Positions 56,793 to 64,000 of a stretch of DNA of 64,000 nucleotides are shown in pieces (position 1 is the first letter of the stretch; each line of letters opens with the position of its first letter). The notes below the pieces were generated by a model that saw nothing but the letters and a program-made list of their open reading frames with translations, made no database searches and had not been told where the DNA came from. The stretch is from Salipiger marinus (GTDB lineage: Bacteria; Pseudomonadota; Alphaproteobacteria; Rhodobacterales; Rhodobacteraceae), in assembly GCF_900100085.1 (NCBI RefSeq), contig NZ_FNEJ01000010.1:124001-188000 (forward strand), written 5' to 3'. The translations under genes were made by a program, and so were the position numbers.

Positions 56793-58082
56793 ATGCAGAC
56801 CAAGTTCACCGAGGCGCAGCTTGCCGATCCGGGCACGGCGCGGGCCAACCAGATCCTGCGGTCCTGCGTGCATTGCGGATTTTGCACCGCCACCTGTCCC
56901 ACCTATCAGGTGCTGGGCGACGAGCTGGACAGCCCGCGCGGGCGCATCTACCTGATCAAGGACATGCTGGAAAACGAGCGGGTGCCGGATGAAAAGACCG
57001 TCACCCATATCGACCGCTGCCTGTCCTGTCTGGCCTGCATGACCACCTGTCCGTCGGGGGTGCATTACATGCATCTGGTGGACCATGCCCGCGCCTATAT
57101 CGAGGAACGCTATCGCAGGCCGTGGCCGGACCGGGCGCTGCGCTGGCTGCTGGCGCGGATCCTGCCCCATCCGATGCGCTTCCGGCTGGCGCTGGCGGCG
57201 GCGAAGCTGGGGCGGCCCCTGCGCGGGCTAATGCCCGATGCGCGGCTGCGCGCGATGCTGGACATGGTGCCCGCGCGGATTCCGCCGGTCAGCCGCAATG
57301 ACGATCCGCAGAGCTTTGCCCCCGTGGGGCCGCGGCGGATGCGCGTCGCGCTGATGACCGGCTGCGCGCAGAAGGCGCTTGATACCGACATCAACGATGC
57401 CACGATCCGGCTGCTGACCCGGCTGGGCTGCGAGGTGGTGGTGGCCAAGGGCGCGGGCTGCTGCGGGGCGTTGACCCATCACATGGGCCGCGAGGCCGAG
57501 GCGCATGGCTCGGCAGCGGCGAACATCCACGCGTGGATGGCCGAAATCCGGGGCGAGGGGCTGGAGGCCATCGTCATCAACACCTCTGGCTGCGGCACCA
57601 CGGTCAAGGATTACGGCCATATGTTCCGCAGCGGGCCGCTGGCGGCGGAGGCGGCGGAAATCTCGGCCCGGGCGCTGGACGTGTCGGAACTGCTGGTGAA
57701 GCTGGGCCTGCCCGAAGGCGCGCCGAAGGGGCTGCGCGTGGCCTATCACGCGGCCTGTTCGCTGCAGCACGGGCAGAAGGTGAAGACCGCGCCCAAGGAT
57801 CTGCTGAAACGTGCCGGTTTCGAGGTGGTGGAGCCCGCCGATCCGCATCTGTGCTGCGGCAGCGCGGGCACCTACAACCTGATGCAGCCCGAGATTTCCG
57901 GCGAGCTGAGGCGGCGCAAGGTCGCGACGCTGGAGGCGAAGGCGCCGCAGGTGATCGCGGCGGGCAATATCGGCTGCATGATGCAGATCGGGTCGGGCAC
58001 CGGCGTGCCGGTGGTGCATACGGTGCAGCTGCTGGACTGGGCGACCGGCGGGCCGGTGCCGCCCGCGCTGGCCGATCTCTGA
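56793..58082 (+). CDS. glcF: Glycolate oxidase Fe-S subunit
   Basis: The 429-residue subunit has two [4Fe-4S] motifs (CVHCGFCTATCPTY at 25-38, CLSCLACMTTCPSG near 76-89) and two CCG domains (GCCGALTHH, CCGSAGTYNL) as in GlcF, LutA and HdrB. It should take electrons from the flavin subunits to quinone. AAGGAG lies five bases before the ATG. Confidence 0.93.
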   Translation: MQTKFTEAQLADPGTARANQILRSCVHCGFCTATCPTYQVLGDELDSPRGRIYLIKDMLENERVPDEKTVTHIDRCLSCLACMTTCPSGVHYMHLVDHARAYIEERYRRPWPDRALRWLLARILPHPMRFRLALAAAKLGRPLRGLMPDARLRAMLDMVPARIPPVSRNDDPQSFAPVGPRRMRVALMTGCAQKALDTDINDATIRLLTRLGCEVVVAKGAGCCGALTHHMGREAEAHGSAAANIHAWMAEIRGEGLEAIVINTSGCGTTVKDYGHMFRSGPLAAEAAEISARALDVSELLVKLGLPEGAPKGLRVAYHAACSLQHGQKVKTAPKDLLKRAGFEVVEPADPHLCCGSAGTYNLMQPEISGELRRRKVATLEAKAPQVIAAGNIGCMMQIGSGTGVPVVHTVQLLDWATGGPVPPALADL

Positions 58083-58147
58083 TCCGTGCCCAATTTTCGA
58101 CAAATCAGGGTGGCAGTCTGCACGCAAGACAAAGGAGACTATCCCCT

Positions 58148-58933
58148 GTGAAGATGCTCGCCGCGCTGGTGCTGTGTCTGCTGGCTGCGTCCGCAGGGGC
58201 GCAGGACAGCGGGCTGTTTTCCATGTCGAGCCGGGAGGACGGGCGCGGCTGGGAAGCGGTTGGCCGGATCGAGATTGGCGGCAAGGCCTTCTGCACCGGC
58301 GCGCTGATCGCGCCGGATCTGGTGCTGACCGCCGCGCATTGCCTGTTTGACGCGGAAAGCGGCGCGCGGGTGCCGGTGTCGGAGATCCAGTTTCTGGCGG
58401 GCTGGCGCAACGGGCGGGCGGCGGCCTACCGCCGGGTGCGCAGCGCGGTGCCGCTGCCGGGCTATGATTTTACAGCCCCCGCCGGGCCGGAGCGGGTGCG
58501 GCAGGACGTGGCGCTGCTGCGGCTGCAGCATGCGGTGCGCAACACCACGATCACCCCTTTTGCGCTGGGGCCGATGCCCGATCATGGCGACGAGCTGGGC
58601 GTGGTGTCCTATGCCCGGGACCGGTCCGAGGCACCCTCGCTGCAGGAGATGTGCGATGTGATGGACCGGCAGCAGGACATGCTGGTGCTGTCCTGTTCGG
58701 TGGATTTCGGCAGTTCCGGCGCGCCGGTGTTTTCCTTTGCCGGGGGGCAGCCGCGCATCGTGTCGATCATTTCCGCCAAGGCCGAGGCCGGGGGCAGGCC
58801 GGTGTCGCTGGGCGCGCCCGTGGCGGCGGCGCTGGTGCCGCTGCGCGAGGCCATCGCCGCCGAGACGCCGGTGTTCCGCCCGCTGGTCGCCGGAAACCGG
58901 CGGGAGACGGGGGCAAAATTCGTGCGGCCCTGA
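58148..58933 (+). CDS. Secreted trypsin-like serine protease (S1 family), copy 1
   Basis: The 261-residue protein has a signal peptide (about 1-18, ASAGA) and the triad His64 (LTAAHC), Asp120 (QDVALLRL) and Ser190 (GSSGAP). Cys49-Cys65 and Cys169-Cys183 are placed for the two conserved disulfides. The start is GTG 58148, ten bases after AAAGGAGAC; ATG 58154 is an alternative. The substrate is unknown. It forms a tandem with the next gene. Confidence 0.88.
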   Translation: MKMLAALVLCLLAASAGAQDSGLFSMSSREDGRGWEAVGRIEIGGKAFCTGALIAPDLVLTAAHCLFDAESGARVPVSEIQFLAGWRNGRAAAYRRVRSAVPLPGYDFTAPAGPERVRQDVALLRLQHAVRNTTITPFALGPMPDHGDELGVVSYARDRSEAPSLQEMCDVMDRQQDMLVLSCSVDFGSSGAPVFSFAGGQPRIVSIISAKAEAGGRPVSLGAPVAAALVPLREAIAAETPVFRPLVAGNRRETGAKFVRP

Positions 58934-58938
58934 CATAT

Positions 58939-59754
58939 GTGGCGGCGCTGCTGCTGGCGGTTGCGGGCGGCGCGGCCATGGCGCAGGGCGCGCGGCTGGA
59001 CGTGCTGGACCAGCGCGGCGATCTCTTGGGCTGGGAGGCGGTGGGGCGGCTTGATCTGCCCGGCGGCTTCTGCACCGGCGCGCTGATCGCGCGGGATGTG
59101 GTGCTGACCGCCGCACATTGCGTGCATGACCGCACCACCGGCGCGCCGCTGCCCGCCGCAGGCATGGTGTTCCGCGCGGGCTATCACCGCGGCACGCAGA
59201 TCGTGGCGCAGCGGGTGCGGCACTGGGTGGCGCCCTCCGGCTACGTGCAGCAGCCGGGGCAGAGGCTGGGGGCGGAGGCCATCGCCCATGACGTGGCGCT
59301 GCTGAAGCTGGAGGCGCCGGTCAGCGTGGCCGAGGCCGATCCGTTCCGCATCCATGACACGCCCCCCGAAGGCACTGCGGTCAGCCTGCTGTCCTATGGT
59401 CGCGGGCGCGAGGAGGTGCTGTCGCGTCAGCCCGCCTGCGCCATGACGGGCCGGTATGCGGGCGGGATTCTGGAATTCGACTGCAGCGTGACTTGGGGGT
59501 CGTCGGGGGCGCCGGTTTTCGTGCGGGAGGCGGGGCGGCTGCGCATCCTGTCGGTGATCTCGGTGGCGAGCGATCCGGGGCAGGGCACGGGGCATGCGAT
59601 GGGGCCAAGCCTGCCCGCGCTGGTGGCGGATCTGTCGGCGCGGCTGCGCGGGACAGAGGCCCAGACCCCGGTCAGCGCAGGGGTGCGCCGCGTCAGCGTG
59701 GGTGACGGGCGCGGCGGCATGGCGGCGCGGTTCGTGCGGGTGCCGCAGCCCTGA
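58939..59754 (+). CDS. Secreted trypsin-like serine protease (S1 family), copy 2
   Basis: About 271 residues with His60 (LTAAHC), Asp118 (AHDVALLKL) and Ser189 (GSSGAP), paralogous to copy 1 (compare GWEAVGR and FCTGALIA in both). No ATG is in frame near the start. GTG 58939 gives a short signal peptide ending AMA; the frame is open further upstream inside copy 1, so a start at a rarer codon overlapping copy 1 by a few codons would make a fuller signal peptide. Both should be exported. Confidence 0.82.
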   Translation: MAALLLAVAGGAAMAQGARLDVLDQRGDLLGWEAVGRLDLPGGFCTGALIARDVVLTAAHCVHDRTTGAPLPAAGMVFRAGYHRGTQIVAQRVRHWVAPSGYVQQPGQRLGAEAIAHDVALLKLEAPVSVAEADPFRIHDTPPEGTAVSLLSYGRGREEVLSRQPACAMTGRYAGGILEFDCSVTWGSSGAPVFVREAGRLRILSVISVASDPGQGTGHAMGPSLPALVADLSARLRGTEAQTPVSAGVRRVSVGDGRGGMAARFVRVPQP

Positions 59755-59763
59755 GGCGGGGTT

Positions 59764-59795
59764 CTTGACAGGGGCGGGGCGGCTTCCCACCTAAA
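59764..59795 (+). promoter_or_regulatory. Candidate heat-shock (RpoH) promoter
   Basis: CTTGAC (59764-59769) is spaced 16 bases from CCCACCTAAA (59786-59795), close to the alphaproteobacterial sigma-32 consensus (CTTGAC, then CCYATNTAA-type). It lies 98-129 bases before a small heat-shock protein gene, which is the main support. Confidence 0.5.
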
Positions 59796-59892
59796 CTGCA
59801 CCGGGGTGCCTGCGACAGGGCTCCGGTGATCTAGACGCCTGTCCCCCAAGGGAAGGCGCCGCAATTACGGTATCGCTTTACGGAGGATTCCC

Positions 59893-60366
59893 ATGCGACA
59901 CTTCGATCTTGCGCCGCTTTATCGCGCAACCGTCGGCTTTGACCAGATCGCCGACCTGATGGACCGGGTGCTGGCCAGCGACGTGGCCCAGCCCAGCTAT
60001 CCCCCCTACAACATCGAAAAGACCGCCGATGATGCCTACCGCATCTCCATCGCCGTGGCAGGTTTTGCCGAGGCCGATCTGTCGGTCGAGGTGAAAGAGC
60101 ACGCGCTTGTCGTGTCGGCCCGCAAGTCCGAGGCTGACGAAGGCCGCAGCTTCCTGCATCGCGGCATCGCCACCCGCGCCTTTGAACGCCGCTTCACGCT
60201 GGCCGATCATGTGCGCGTGACGGGCGCCAGCCACGAAAACGGCATGCTGCATATCGACCTAAAGCGCGAGATCCCCGAGGCGCTGAAGCCCCGGCGCATC
60301 GCCATCGCCCGCGCCGATGACGTGCAGACGCAGAAAGACCTGCTGGACGCGCAGACGGTGAACTGA
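59893..60366 (+). CDS. Small heat-shock protein, IbpA/Hsp20 family
   Basis: The 157-residue chaperone has an IbpA-type N-terminus (DLAPLYRATVGFDQI), PPYNIEK at the start of the alpha-crystallin domain, GFAEADLSVEV and GMLHIDLKREIPE at its end. It should bind unfolding proteins during stress. The GGAGGA ribosome site (59882-59887) sits in a 97-base leader that could fold as a ROSE-type RNA thermometer, but I could not show the pairing. Confidence 0.93.
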   Translation: MRHFDLAPLYRATVGFDQIADLMDRVLASDVAQPSYPPYNIEKTADDAYRISIAVAGFAEADLSVEVKEHALVVSARKSEADEGRSFLHRGIATRAFERRFTLADHVRVTGASHENGMLHIDLKREIPEALKPRRIAIARADDVQTQKDLLDAQTVN

Positions 60367-60392
60367 TCCCGCGCGCCCTTTGGCACAGGCTG

Positions 60393-60419
60393 GCCCCGGC
60401 GGAAACGCCGGGGCTTTTT
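60393..60419 (+). terminator. Intrinsic terminator of the hsp20 gene
   Basis: GCCCCGGCG (60393-60401), loop GAAA, CGCCGGGGC (60406-60414), then TTTTT. A perfect nine-pair stem with a tetraloop. Confidence 0.92.
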
Positions 60420-60420
60420 G

Positions 60421-60449
60421 CTGTCATGCGTCTGTCATGAAGACATCAT
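60421..60449 (+). promoter_or_regulatory. Pho box: three 11-base-phased units before the phytase-like gene
   Basis: CTGTCAT occurs at 60421-60427 and 60432-60438, and ACATCAT at 60443-60449. TCATG recurs at 60424, 60435 and 60446 with exact 11-base spacing, the PhoB consensus arrangement. It begins right after the hsp20 terminator and ends about 60 bases before the phytase-like start, so phosphate-starvation induction is likely. Confidence 0.8.
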
Positions 60450-60507
60450 GCGGACGTTACGTCAGCGGCGCATGGCAGGAACCGGACAACACAGGGGGAT
60501 CCGTTCC

Positions 60508-62667
60508 ATGCCCATCCGCACGCTGTGCCTGACGTCGGTTCTGGCGCTTTCCGCCGGGGCCGCGCTGGCCGATACCAGCTTCAACCGCATTGCCAGCTTC
60601 GCCACGCCGCTGAACATGGCCGAAGGCGAGGACAAGGCGCGCACCAGCTCCGCCGAGATCATCTCTGCCACCGAAGATGGCATGGTGCTGGTCTATACCG
60701 ACAGCCCGCTGGGCGTGGTCGGCCGCATCGACATCAGTGACCCCGCAGCGCCCAAGCCGCTTGGCAATGTGGCGGTGGACGGCGAGCCGACCTCGGTCAC
60801 CGTGCTGGGCAACCATGCCTTTGTCGGCGTGAACACCTCGGAAAGCTTCACCAACCCCTCGGGCAAGCTGGTGGTGCTGGATGCGGTCTCCGGCGAGATC
60901 GCGCAGGAATGCGATCTGGGCGGCCAGCCCGATTCCTCGGCTCTGGCCAAGGATGGCAGCTTTGTCGCCGTGGCCATCGAAAACGAGCGGGACGAGGACG
61001 CGGGCGATGGCCGCGTGCCGCAGATGCCCGCAGGCTATGTGGCGATCCTTGACGTGGTCGACGGTCTGGCGGTCTGCGACAGTCTGGTGAAGGCGGATGT
61101 GACCGGCCTTGCCGAGGTGGCGCCCGAAGATCCCGAGCCCGAATTCGTCGACGTGAACGAGGCGGGCGAGATCGTCGTCACGCTGCAGGAAAACAACCAC
61201 ATCGTCGTGCTGAACAAGGCCGGCGAGGTGCAGAGCCATTTCTCCGCCGGGGCGGTGGATCTGACAGAGATCGACACCACCGACGAGCGCGGCGCGATCA
61301 CCTTCACCGACAGTCAGGACGCCCGCCCGCGCGAGCCCGACGCGGTGCAGTGGATCGACAGCGACACGCTGGTCATCGCCAATGAAGGCGACATGGATGG
61401 CGGCGCGCGCGGCTTCACCGTGTTCAAGAAAGACGGCACGCTGGTTCACGAATCCGGCGCATCGTTCGAACATGCCGTGGCCATGGTCGGCCACTATCCG
61501 GACAAGCGGTCGGATGCCAAGGGCGTGGAACCCGAAGGCATGGAACTGGGCACCTTTGACGGCGTGCCTTACATGTTCCTGCTGGCGGAACGCGCCTCGG
61601 TGGTCGGGGTCTATGACATGACCGATCCCGCAGCGCCGGTGCTGAAGCAGATGCTGCCCTCTGGCATTTCCCCGGAAGGCGCCATCGCCATCCCGGAGCG
61701 GGGGCTGGTCGCCACCGCCAACGAGGTGGATCTGGTGGAAGACGGCGGCGTGCGCGCCCATGTCATGATCTACGAACTGCAGGACGGCGCGCCGGCCTAT
61801 CCGACCGTCACCTCCGAAGGCGCGGACGAGCTGATCGGCTGGGGCGCCAATTCCGGCATGGTCGCGGGCGAGGACGGCATGCTTTACGCCGTCAATGACA
61901 GCTTCTTTGCCTATCAGCCCACCATCTTCACCATCGACGTGTCGGAACAGCCCGCGCGCATCACCAAGGCGCTGCCGGTGACCCGGGGCGGCCATCCGGC
62001 GCAGAAGCTGGACATGGAAGGCATCACCACCGATGGCGAAGGCGGTTTCTGGATCGCCTCCGAAGGCGATGCGGCCAAGCTGGTGCCGCATGCCATCTAT
62101 CACGTGAATGCCGAGGGCGAGATCGAGAAAGAGATCGGCCTGCCCGAGGCGCTGCTGGAAGGTCAGAAGCGGTTCGGCTTCGAAGGCATCACCCTGCTGG
62201 ACGGCACGCTGTGGATGGCCGTGCAGCGCGAATGGGGCAATGACCCGGCGGGCCATGTCAAGCTGATCTCCTACAACCTCGAGTCCGAAGAATGGGGCGC
62301 CGTGCATTACCCCATCGCCACTGCGGAAACCGGCTGGGTCGGTCTGTCGGACATCGTCGCCCATGGCGATCAGGTCTATGTCGTGGAACGCGACAACCAG
62401 ATCGGCGATGCCGCCAAGATCAAGAAGATCTACAGCGTGCCCGCCGCTGAAATGGTGCCCGCCGCTCCCGGCAGCGAACTGCCCGTGGTGACCAAGACCG
62501 AAGTGCGCGACCTGATCCCCGACCTGAAAGGCTGGGGCGGCTATGTGGTCGACAAGGTCGAAGGTCTGGCCATCACCGCAGACGGCACCTTCTGGGTGTC
62601 CACCGACAATGACGGCACCGATGACAGCTCGGGCGAGACGTTCCTCTGGAGCTTCACGCAGGACTGA
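60508..62667 (+). CDS. Exported esterase-like/phytase-like protein
   Basis: The 719-residue protein has a signal peptide (about 1-21, ALA-DT). The first half resembles choice-of-anchor I / beta-propeller sequence (RIDISDPAAPKPLG, GVEPEGMELG); the second half is the esterase-like-activity-of-phytase domain (LDMEGITTDGEGGFWIASEG, FGFEGITLLDG). It should hydrolyse phosphate esters in the periplasm. The Pho box upstream supports this. Which half is catalytic is not evident. Confidence 0.88.
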   Translation: MPIRTLCLTSVLALSAGAALADTSFNRIASFATPLNMAEGEDKARTSSAEIISATEDGMVLVYTDSPLGVVGRIDISDPAAPKPLGNVAVDGEPTSVTVLGNHAFVGVNTSESFTNPSGKLVVLDAVSGEIAQECDLGGQPDSSALAKDGSFVAVAIENERDEDAGDGRVPQMPAGYVAILDVVDGLAVCDSLVKADVTGLAEVAPEDPEPEFVDVNEAGEIVVTLQENNHIVVLNKAGEVQSHFSAGAVDLTEIDTTDERGAITFTDSQDARPREPDAVQWIDSDTLVIANEGDMDGGARGFTVFKKDGTLVHESGASFEHAVAMVGHYPDKRSDAKGVEPEGMELGTFDGVPYMFLLAERASVVGVYDMTDPAAPVLKQMLPSGISPEGAIAIPERGLVATANEVDLVEDGGVRAHVMIYELQDGAPAYPTVTSEGADELIGWGANSGMVAGEDGMLYAVNDSFFAYQPTIFTIDVSEQPARITKALPVTRGGHPAQKLDMEGITTDGEGGFWIASEGDAAKLVPHAIYHVNAEGEIEKEIGLPEALLEGQKRFGFEGITLLDGTLWMAVQREWGNDPAGHVKLISYNLESEEWGAVHYPIATAETGWVGLSDIVAHGDQVYVVERDNQIGDAAKIKKIYSVPAAEMVPAAPGSELPVVTKTEVRDLIPDLKGWGGYVVDKVEGLAITADGTFWVSTDNDGTDDSSGETFLWSFTQD

Positions 62668-62689
62668 TCCGGACCTGATACAGACAGGA

Positions 62690-62717
62690 ACGCCGCGCGG
62701 GGAACCGCGCGGCGTTT
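62690..62717 (+). terminator. Intrinsic terminator after the phytase-like gene
   Basis: ACGCCGCGCGG (62690-62700), loop GGAA, CCGCGCGGCGT (62705-62715), then TT. An 11-pair stem; it separates the convergent phytase-like and ABC genes. Confidence 0.8.
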
Positions 62718-62738
62718 GCCGTTCCGGGGAAGGGCGGA

Positions 62739-63665
62739 TCAGGCGGCGGGGGTGCTGCGGGTCAGTTCCAGAAACACATCCTCCAGATCCGCCTGTTCGG
62801 TGCGCACGTCGCGCAGCCGGATGCCCTGCGTGTGGATCAGCTGCAGCACCTGTTCGGCAGAGGTTTCCCGCGCCCGGTAGCTGAGCGCGATCAGCCCGCC
62901 CTCGCGCCGTTCGGCGGTGATGCCGGGGCCCTGCGGCAGGGTGACGGGATCACTTTCGGGCGTGATCACCATGGTCTTGGCGTCAAGCTGGCCCAGCAGG
63001 TTGGCGGTGCTGTCGCGCGCCACCACCTCGCCATGGTTGATGATGGCGATCTCGTCGCACATCTGTTCGGCCTCTTCGAGGTAATGCGTCGTCAGGATGA
63101 TGGTCATGCCCGTCTCCTGATTGAGACGGCGCACGTTGCGCCACAGCATCTGCCGCAGTTCGATGTCCACCCCGGCGGTGGGTTCGTCCAGCACAAGGAT
63201 ATGCGGCTGGTGGACCAGCGCCTTGCCCAGCAGAAGCCTGCGCCGCATGCCCCCCGACAGGGTGCGGGCATAGGCTTCGGCCTTGTCGGACAGCCCGATC
63301 ATCTCGAGGATCTCTTCGGTGCGCCGGTCCTTTTTCGGCACGCCATACAGCCCCGCCTGCACCTCCAGCGCGGCGCGCGGCGGGAAGAACGGGTCAAGGT
63401 TCAGCTCCTGCGGCATGACCCCGATGGCGGCGCGGGACTGGCGCGGGTTGCGGTCCTGATCCCAGCCCCAGATCGTGACCTTGCCCGCCGTTTTCAGCAC
63501 CAGCCCGGCCAGAATGTTGATCAGCGTCGATTTTCCCGCGCCATTGGGCCCCAGCAGGCCAAAGATCGACCCTTCGGGCACGGCAAGGTCGATGCCCTTC
63601 AGCGCCTGTTTTCCGCCTGCATAGGTCTTGCGCAGACCCTCGATCCGGATCGCATCCTGCGTCAT
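62739..63665 (-). CDS. ABC transporter ATP-binding protein (ABC-2/CcmA type)
   Basis: The 308-residue ATPase shows Walker A GPNGAGKSTL, signature LSGGMRRRL, Walker B ILVLDEPTAGVD and the switch His in LTTHYLEE, plus the C-terminal domain of the drug/antibiotic or NodI/YadG export branch. The permease gene is not in the window on either side, so it must lie elsewhere or be shared. Substrate unknown. Confidence 0.9.
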   Translation of the reverse strand: MTQDAIRIEGLRKTYAGGKQALKGIDLAVPEGSIFGLLGPNGAGKSTLINILAGLVLKTAGKVTIWGWDQDRNPRQSRAAIGVMPQELNLDPFFPPRAALEVQAGLYGVPKKDRRTEEILEMIGLSDKAEAYARTLSGGMRRRLLLGKALVHQPHILVLDEPTAGVDIELRQMLWRNVRRLNQETGMTIILTTHYLEEAEQMCDEIAIINHGEVVARDSTANLLGQLDAKTMVITPESDPVTLPQGPGITAERREGGLIALSYRARETSAEQVLQLIHTQGIRLRDVRTEQADLEDVFLELTRSTPAA

Positions 63666-63740
63666 GCCGAGCCTTGCTCCTGTCTGCCACTTGTCTCATA
63701 ACGCAGGTAGTGCACCGACAGCAAAAAGGGAACCGGACCA

Positions 63741-63920
63741 ATGGCCACCGAGGCACCCGAGACCAAAATCGTCGACAGCCACCGCATCGCCTGCGATGGC
63801 GGCGAGGGCGCGCTTGGCCATCCAAGGGTCTGGCTGACCATCCCGCAGCAGACGGGCTTCGTGGAATGCCCCTATTGCGACGCGAAATACGTCCACCGCG
63901 ATTTCGAGGGCAAGGTCTGA
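63741..63920 (+). CDS. Small zf-CHCC zinc-finger protein (NDUFS6-like)
   Basis: The 59-residue protein has Cys18, His27, Cys43 and Cys46 (ACDGG, GHPRV, VECPYCDAKY), the zf-CHCC pattern C-x8-H-x15-C-x2-C. It is the bacterial relative of the mitochondrial complex I accessory subunit NDUFS6. ATG at 63741; a 75-base spacer separates it from the divergent ABC gene. Confidence 0.88.
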   Translation: MATEAPETKIVDSHRIACDGGEGALGHPRVWLTIPQQTGFVECPYCDAKYVHRDFEGKV

Positions 63921-63922
63921 CC

Positions 63923-63944
63923 CTCCGGCAGCCCTGAGCCGGAG
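63923..63944 (+). other. Stem-loop between the zf-CHCC gene and the AEC-type gene
   Basis: CTCCGGC (63923-63929) pairs with GCCGGAG (63938-63944). The right arm contains the likely GGAG ribosome site of the next gene, so it may lower translation of that gene. No T run follows, which argues against termination. Confidence 0.4.
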
Positions 63945-63946
63945 CG

Positions 63947-64000
63947 GTGCTTGCCGTCCTTCTGAAAACCCTGCCGTTTTTTGCGGTGATCGGGCTGGGC
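63947..64000 (+). CDS. N-terminus of an AEC-family transporter (truncated by window end)
   Basis: Eighteen codons from GTG 63947 are visible, reading VLAVLLKTLPFFAVIGLG. This hydrophobic start matches the beginning of auxin-efflux-carrier/malate-permease-type transporters, in which LKTLPFF and IGLG are common. The identification rests on this short piece only. Confidence 0.45.
   Translation, partial: MLAVLLKTLPFFAVIGLG

Noticed and set aside
59796-59892. ROSE-type RNA thermometer in the hsp20 leader
   Set aside because: The leader is the right length and has GGAGGA near its end, but I could not find a convincing anti-Shine-Dalgarno pairing by eye; not listed as a feature.
1-64000. CRISPR arrays, tRNA or rRNA genes, transposases, integrases
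   Set aside because: No spaced direct repeats of CRISPR type, no tRNA T-loop/CCA clusters and no recognisable mobile-element protein were seen.

Overview
The window is a high-GC, gene-dense chromosomal segment of an alphaproteobacterium, most likely Rhodobacteraceae (Rhodobacter/Gemmobacter/Paracoccus-like). Reasons are the strong GC bias in third codon positions, the frequent ATGA start/stop overlaps, and lineage-typical genes: SoeABC-like sulfite dehydrogenase, DUF1523, DUF1285, the core-2/I-branching + DUF5928 glycosyltransferase, the MoxR-DUF58-DUF4159 operon, GlcDEF and a zf-CHCC protein. I see no tRNA, rRNA, CRISPR array, insertion sequence or phage gene. No gene-free stretch exceeds 300 bases.

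Region 1 (1-32.2 kb) is an envelope/exopolysaccharide locus. It opens with the end of a Wzx-type flippase, followed by a tightly coupled four-gene operon (516-13328): a one-module type I PKS with its own thioesterase, a GT2 glycosyltransferase, an unusual NRPS-like protein (formyltransferase, partial condensation-like region, adenylation domain split by a luciferase-like monooxygenase, carrier protein) and a 4'-phosphopantetheinyl transferase. Then come a Wzz/GumC-type chain-length protein, a BY-kinase-like partner on the other strand, and polysaccharide assembly genes: a Gfo/Idh/MocA-epimerase fusion, an unfused copy of the same enzyme pair, a GT2, three GT4, a WecG/TagA/CpsF transferase, an SDR, a GMC oxidoreductase, an acyltransferase-3/SGNH protein and an O-antigen ligase/polymerase-like protein. 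A lipid or aminoacyl-derived group made by the PKS/NRPS operon and placed on, or anchoring, the polysaccharide is the simplest reading, but it is inference.

Region 2 (32.2-46.2 kb) holds a molybdenum Fe-S enzyme operon (soeABC-like plus a double SnoaL-like protein), DUF1523, a small exported protein, a CRP/FNR regulator, gabD, an esterase, a HIT protein, the GT14/DUF5928 protein, a sulfotransferase and DUF1285.

Region 3 (46.2-64 kb) carries MoxR-DUF58-DUF4159-VWA/GATase-like genes, DUF599, a CopD/HemJ-like protein, glycolate oxidase glcDEF, two tandem secreted S1 proteases, an IbpA-type small heat-shock protein, an exported phytase-like esterase behind a three-unit Pho box, an ABC ATPase, a zf-CHCC protein and the first codons of an AEC-type transporter.

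Non-coding signals of note: a four-copy intergenic hairpin repeat, the Pho box at 60421, three 14-bp-phased TGACCA half-sites at 22557, an AATTGGT inverted repeat before glcD, and several clean terminators.
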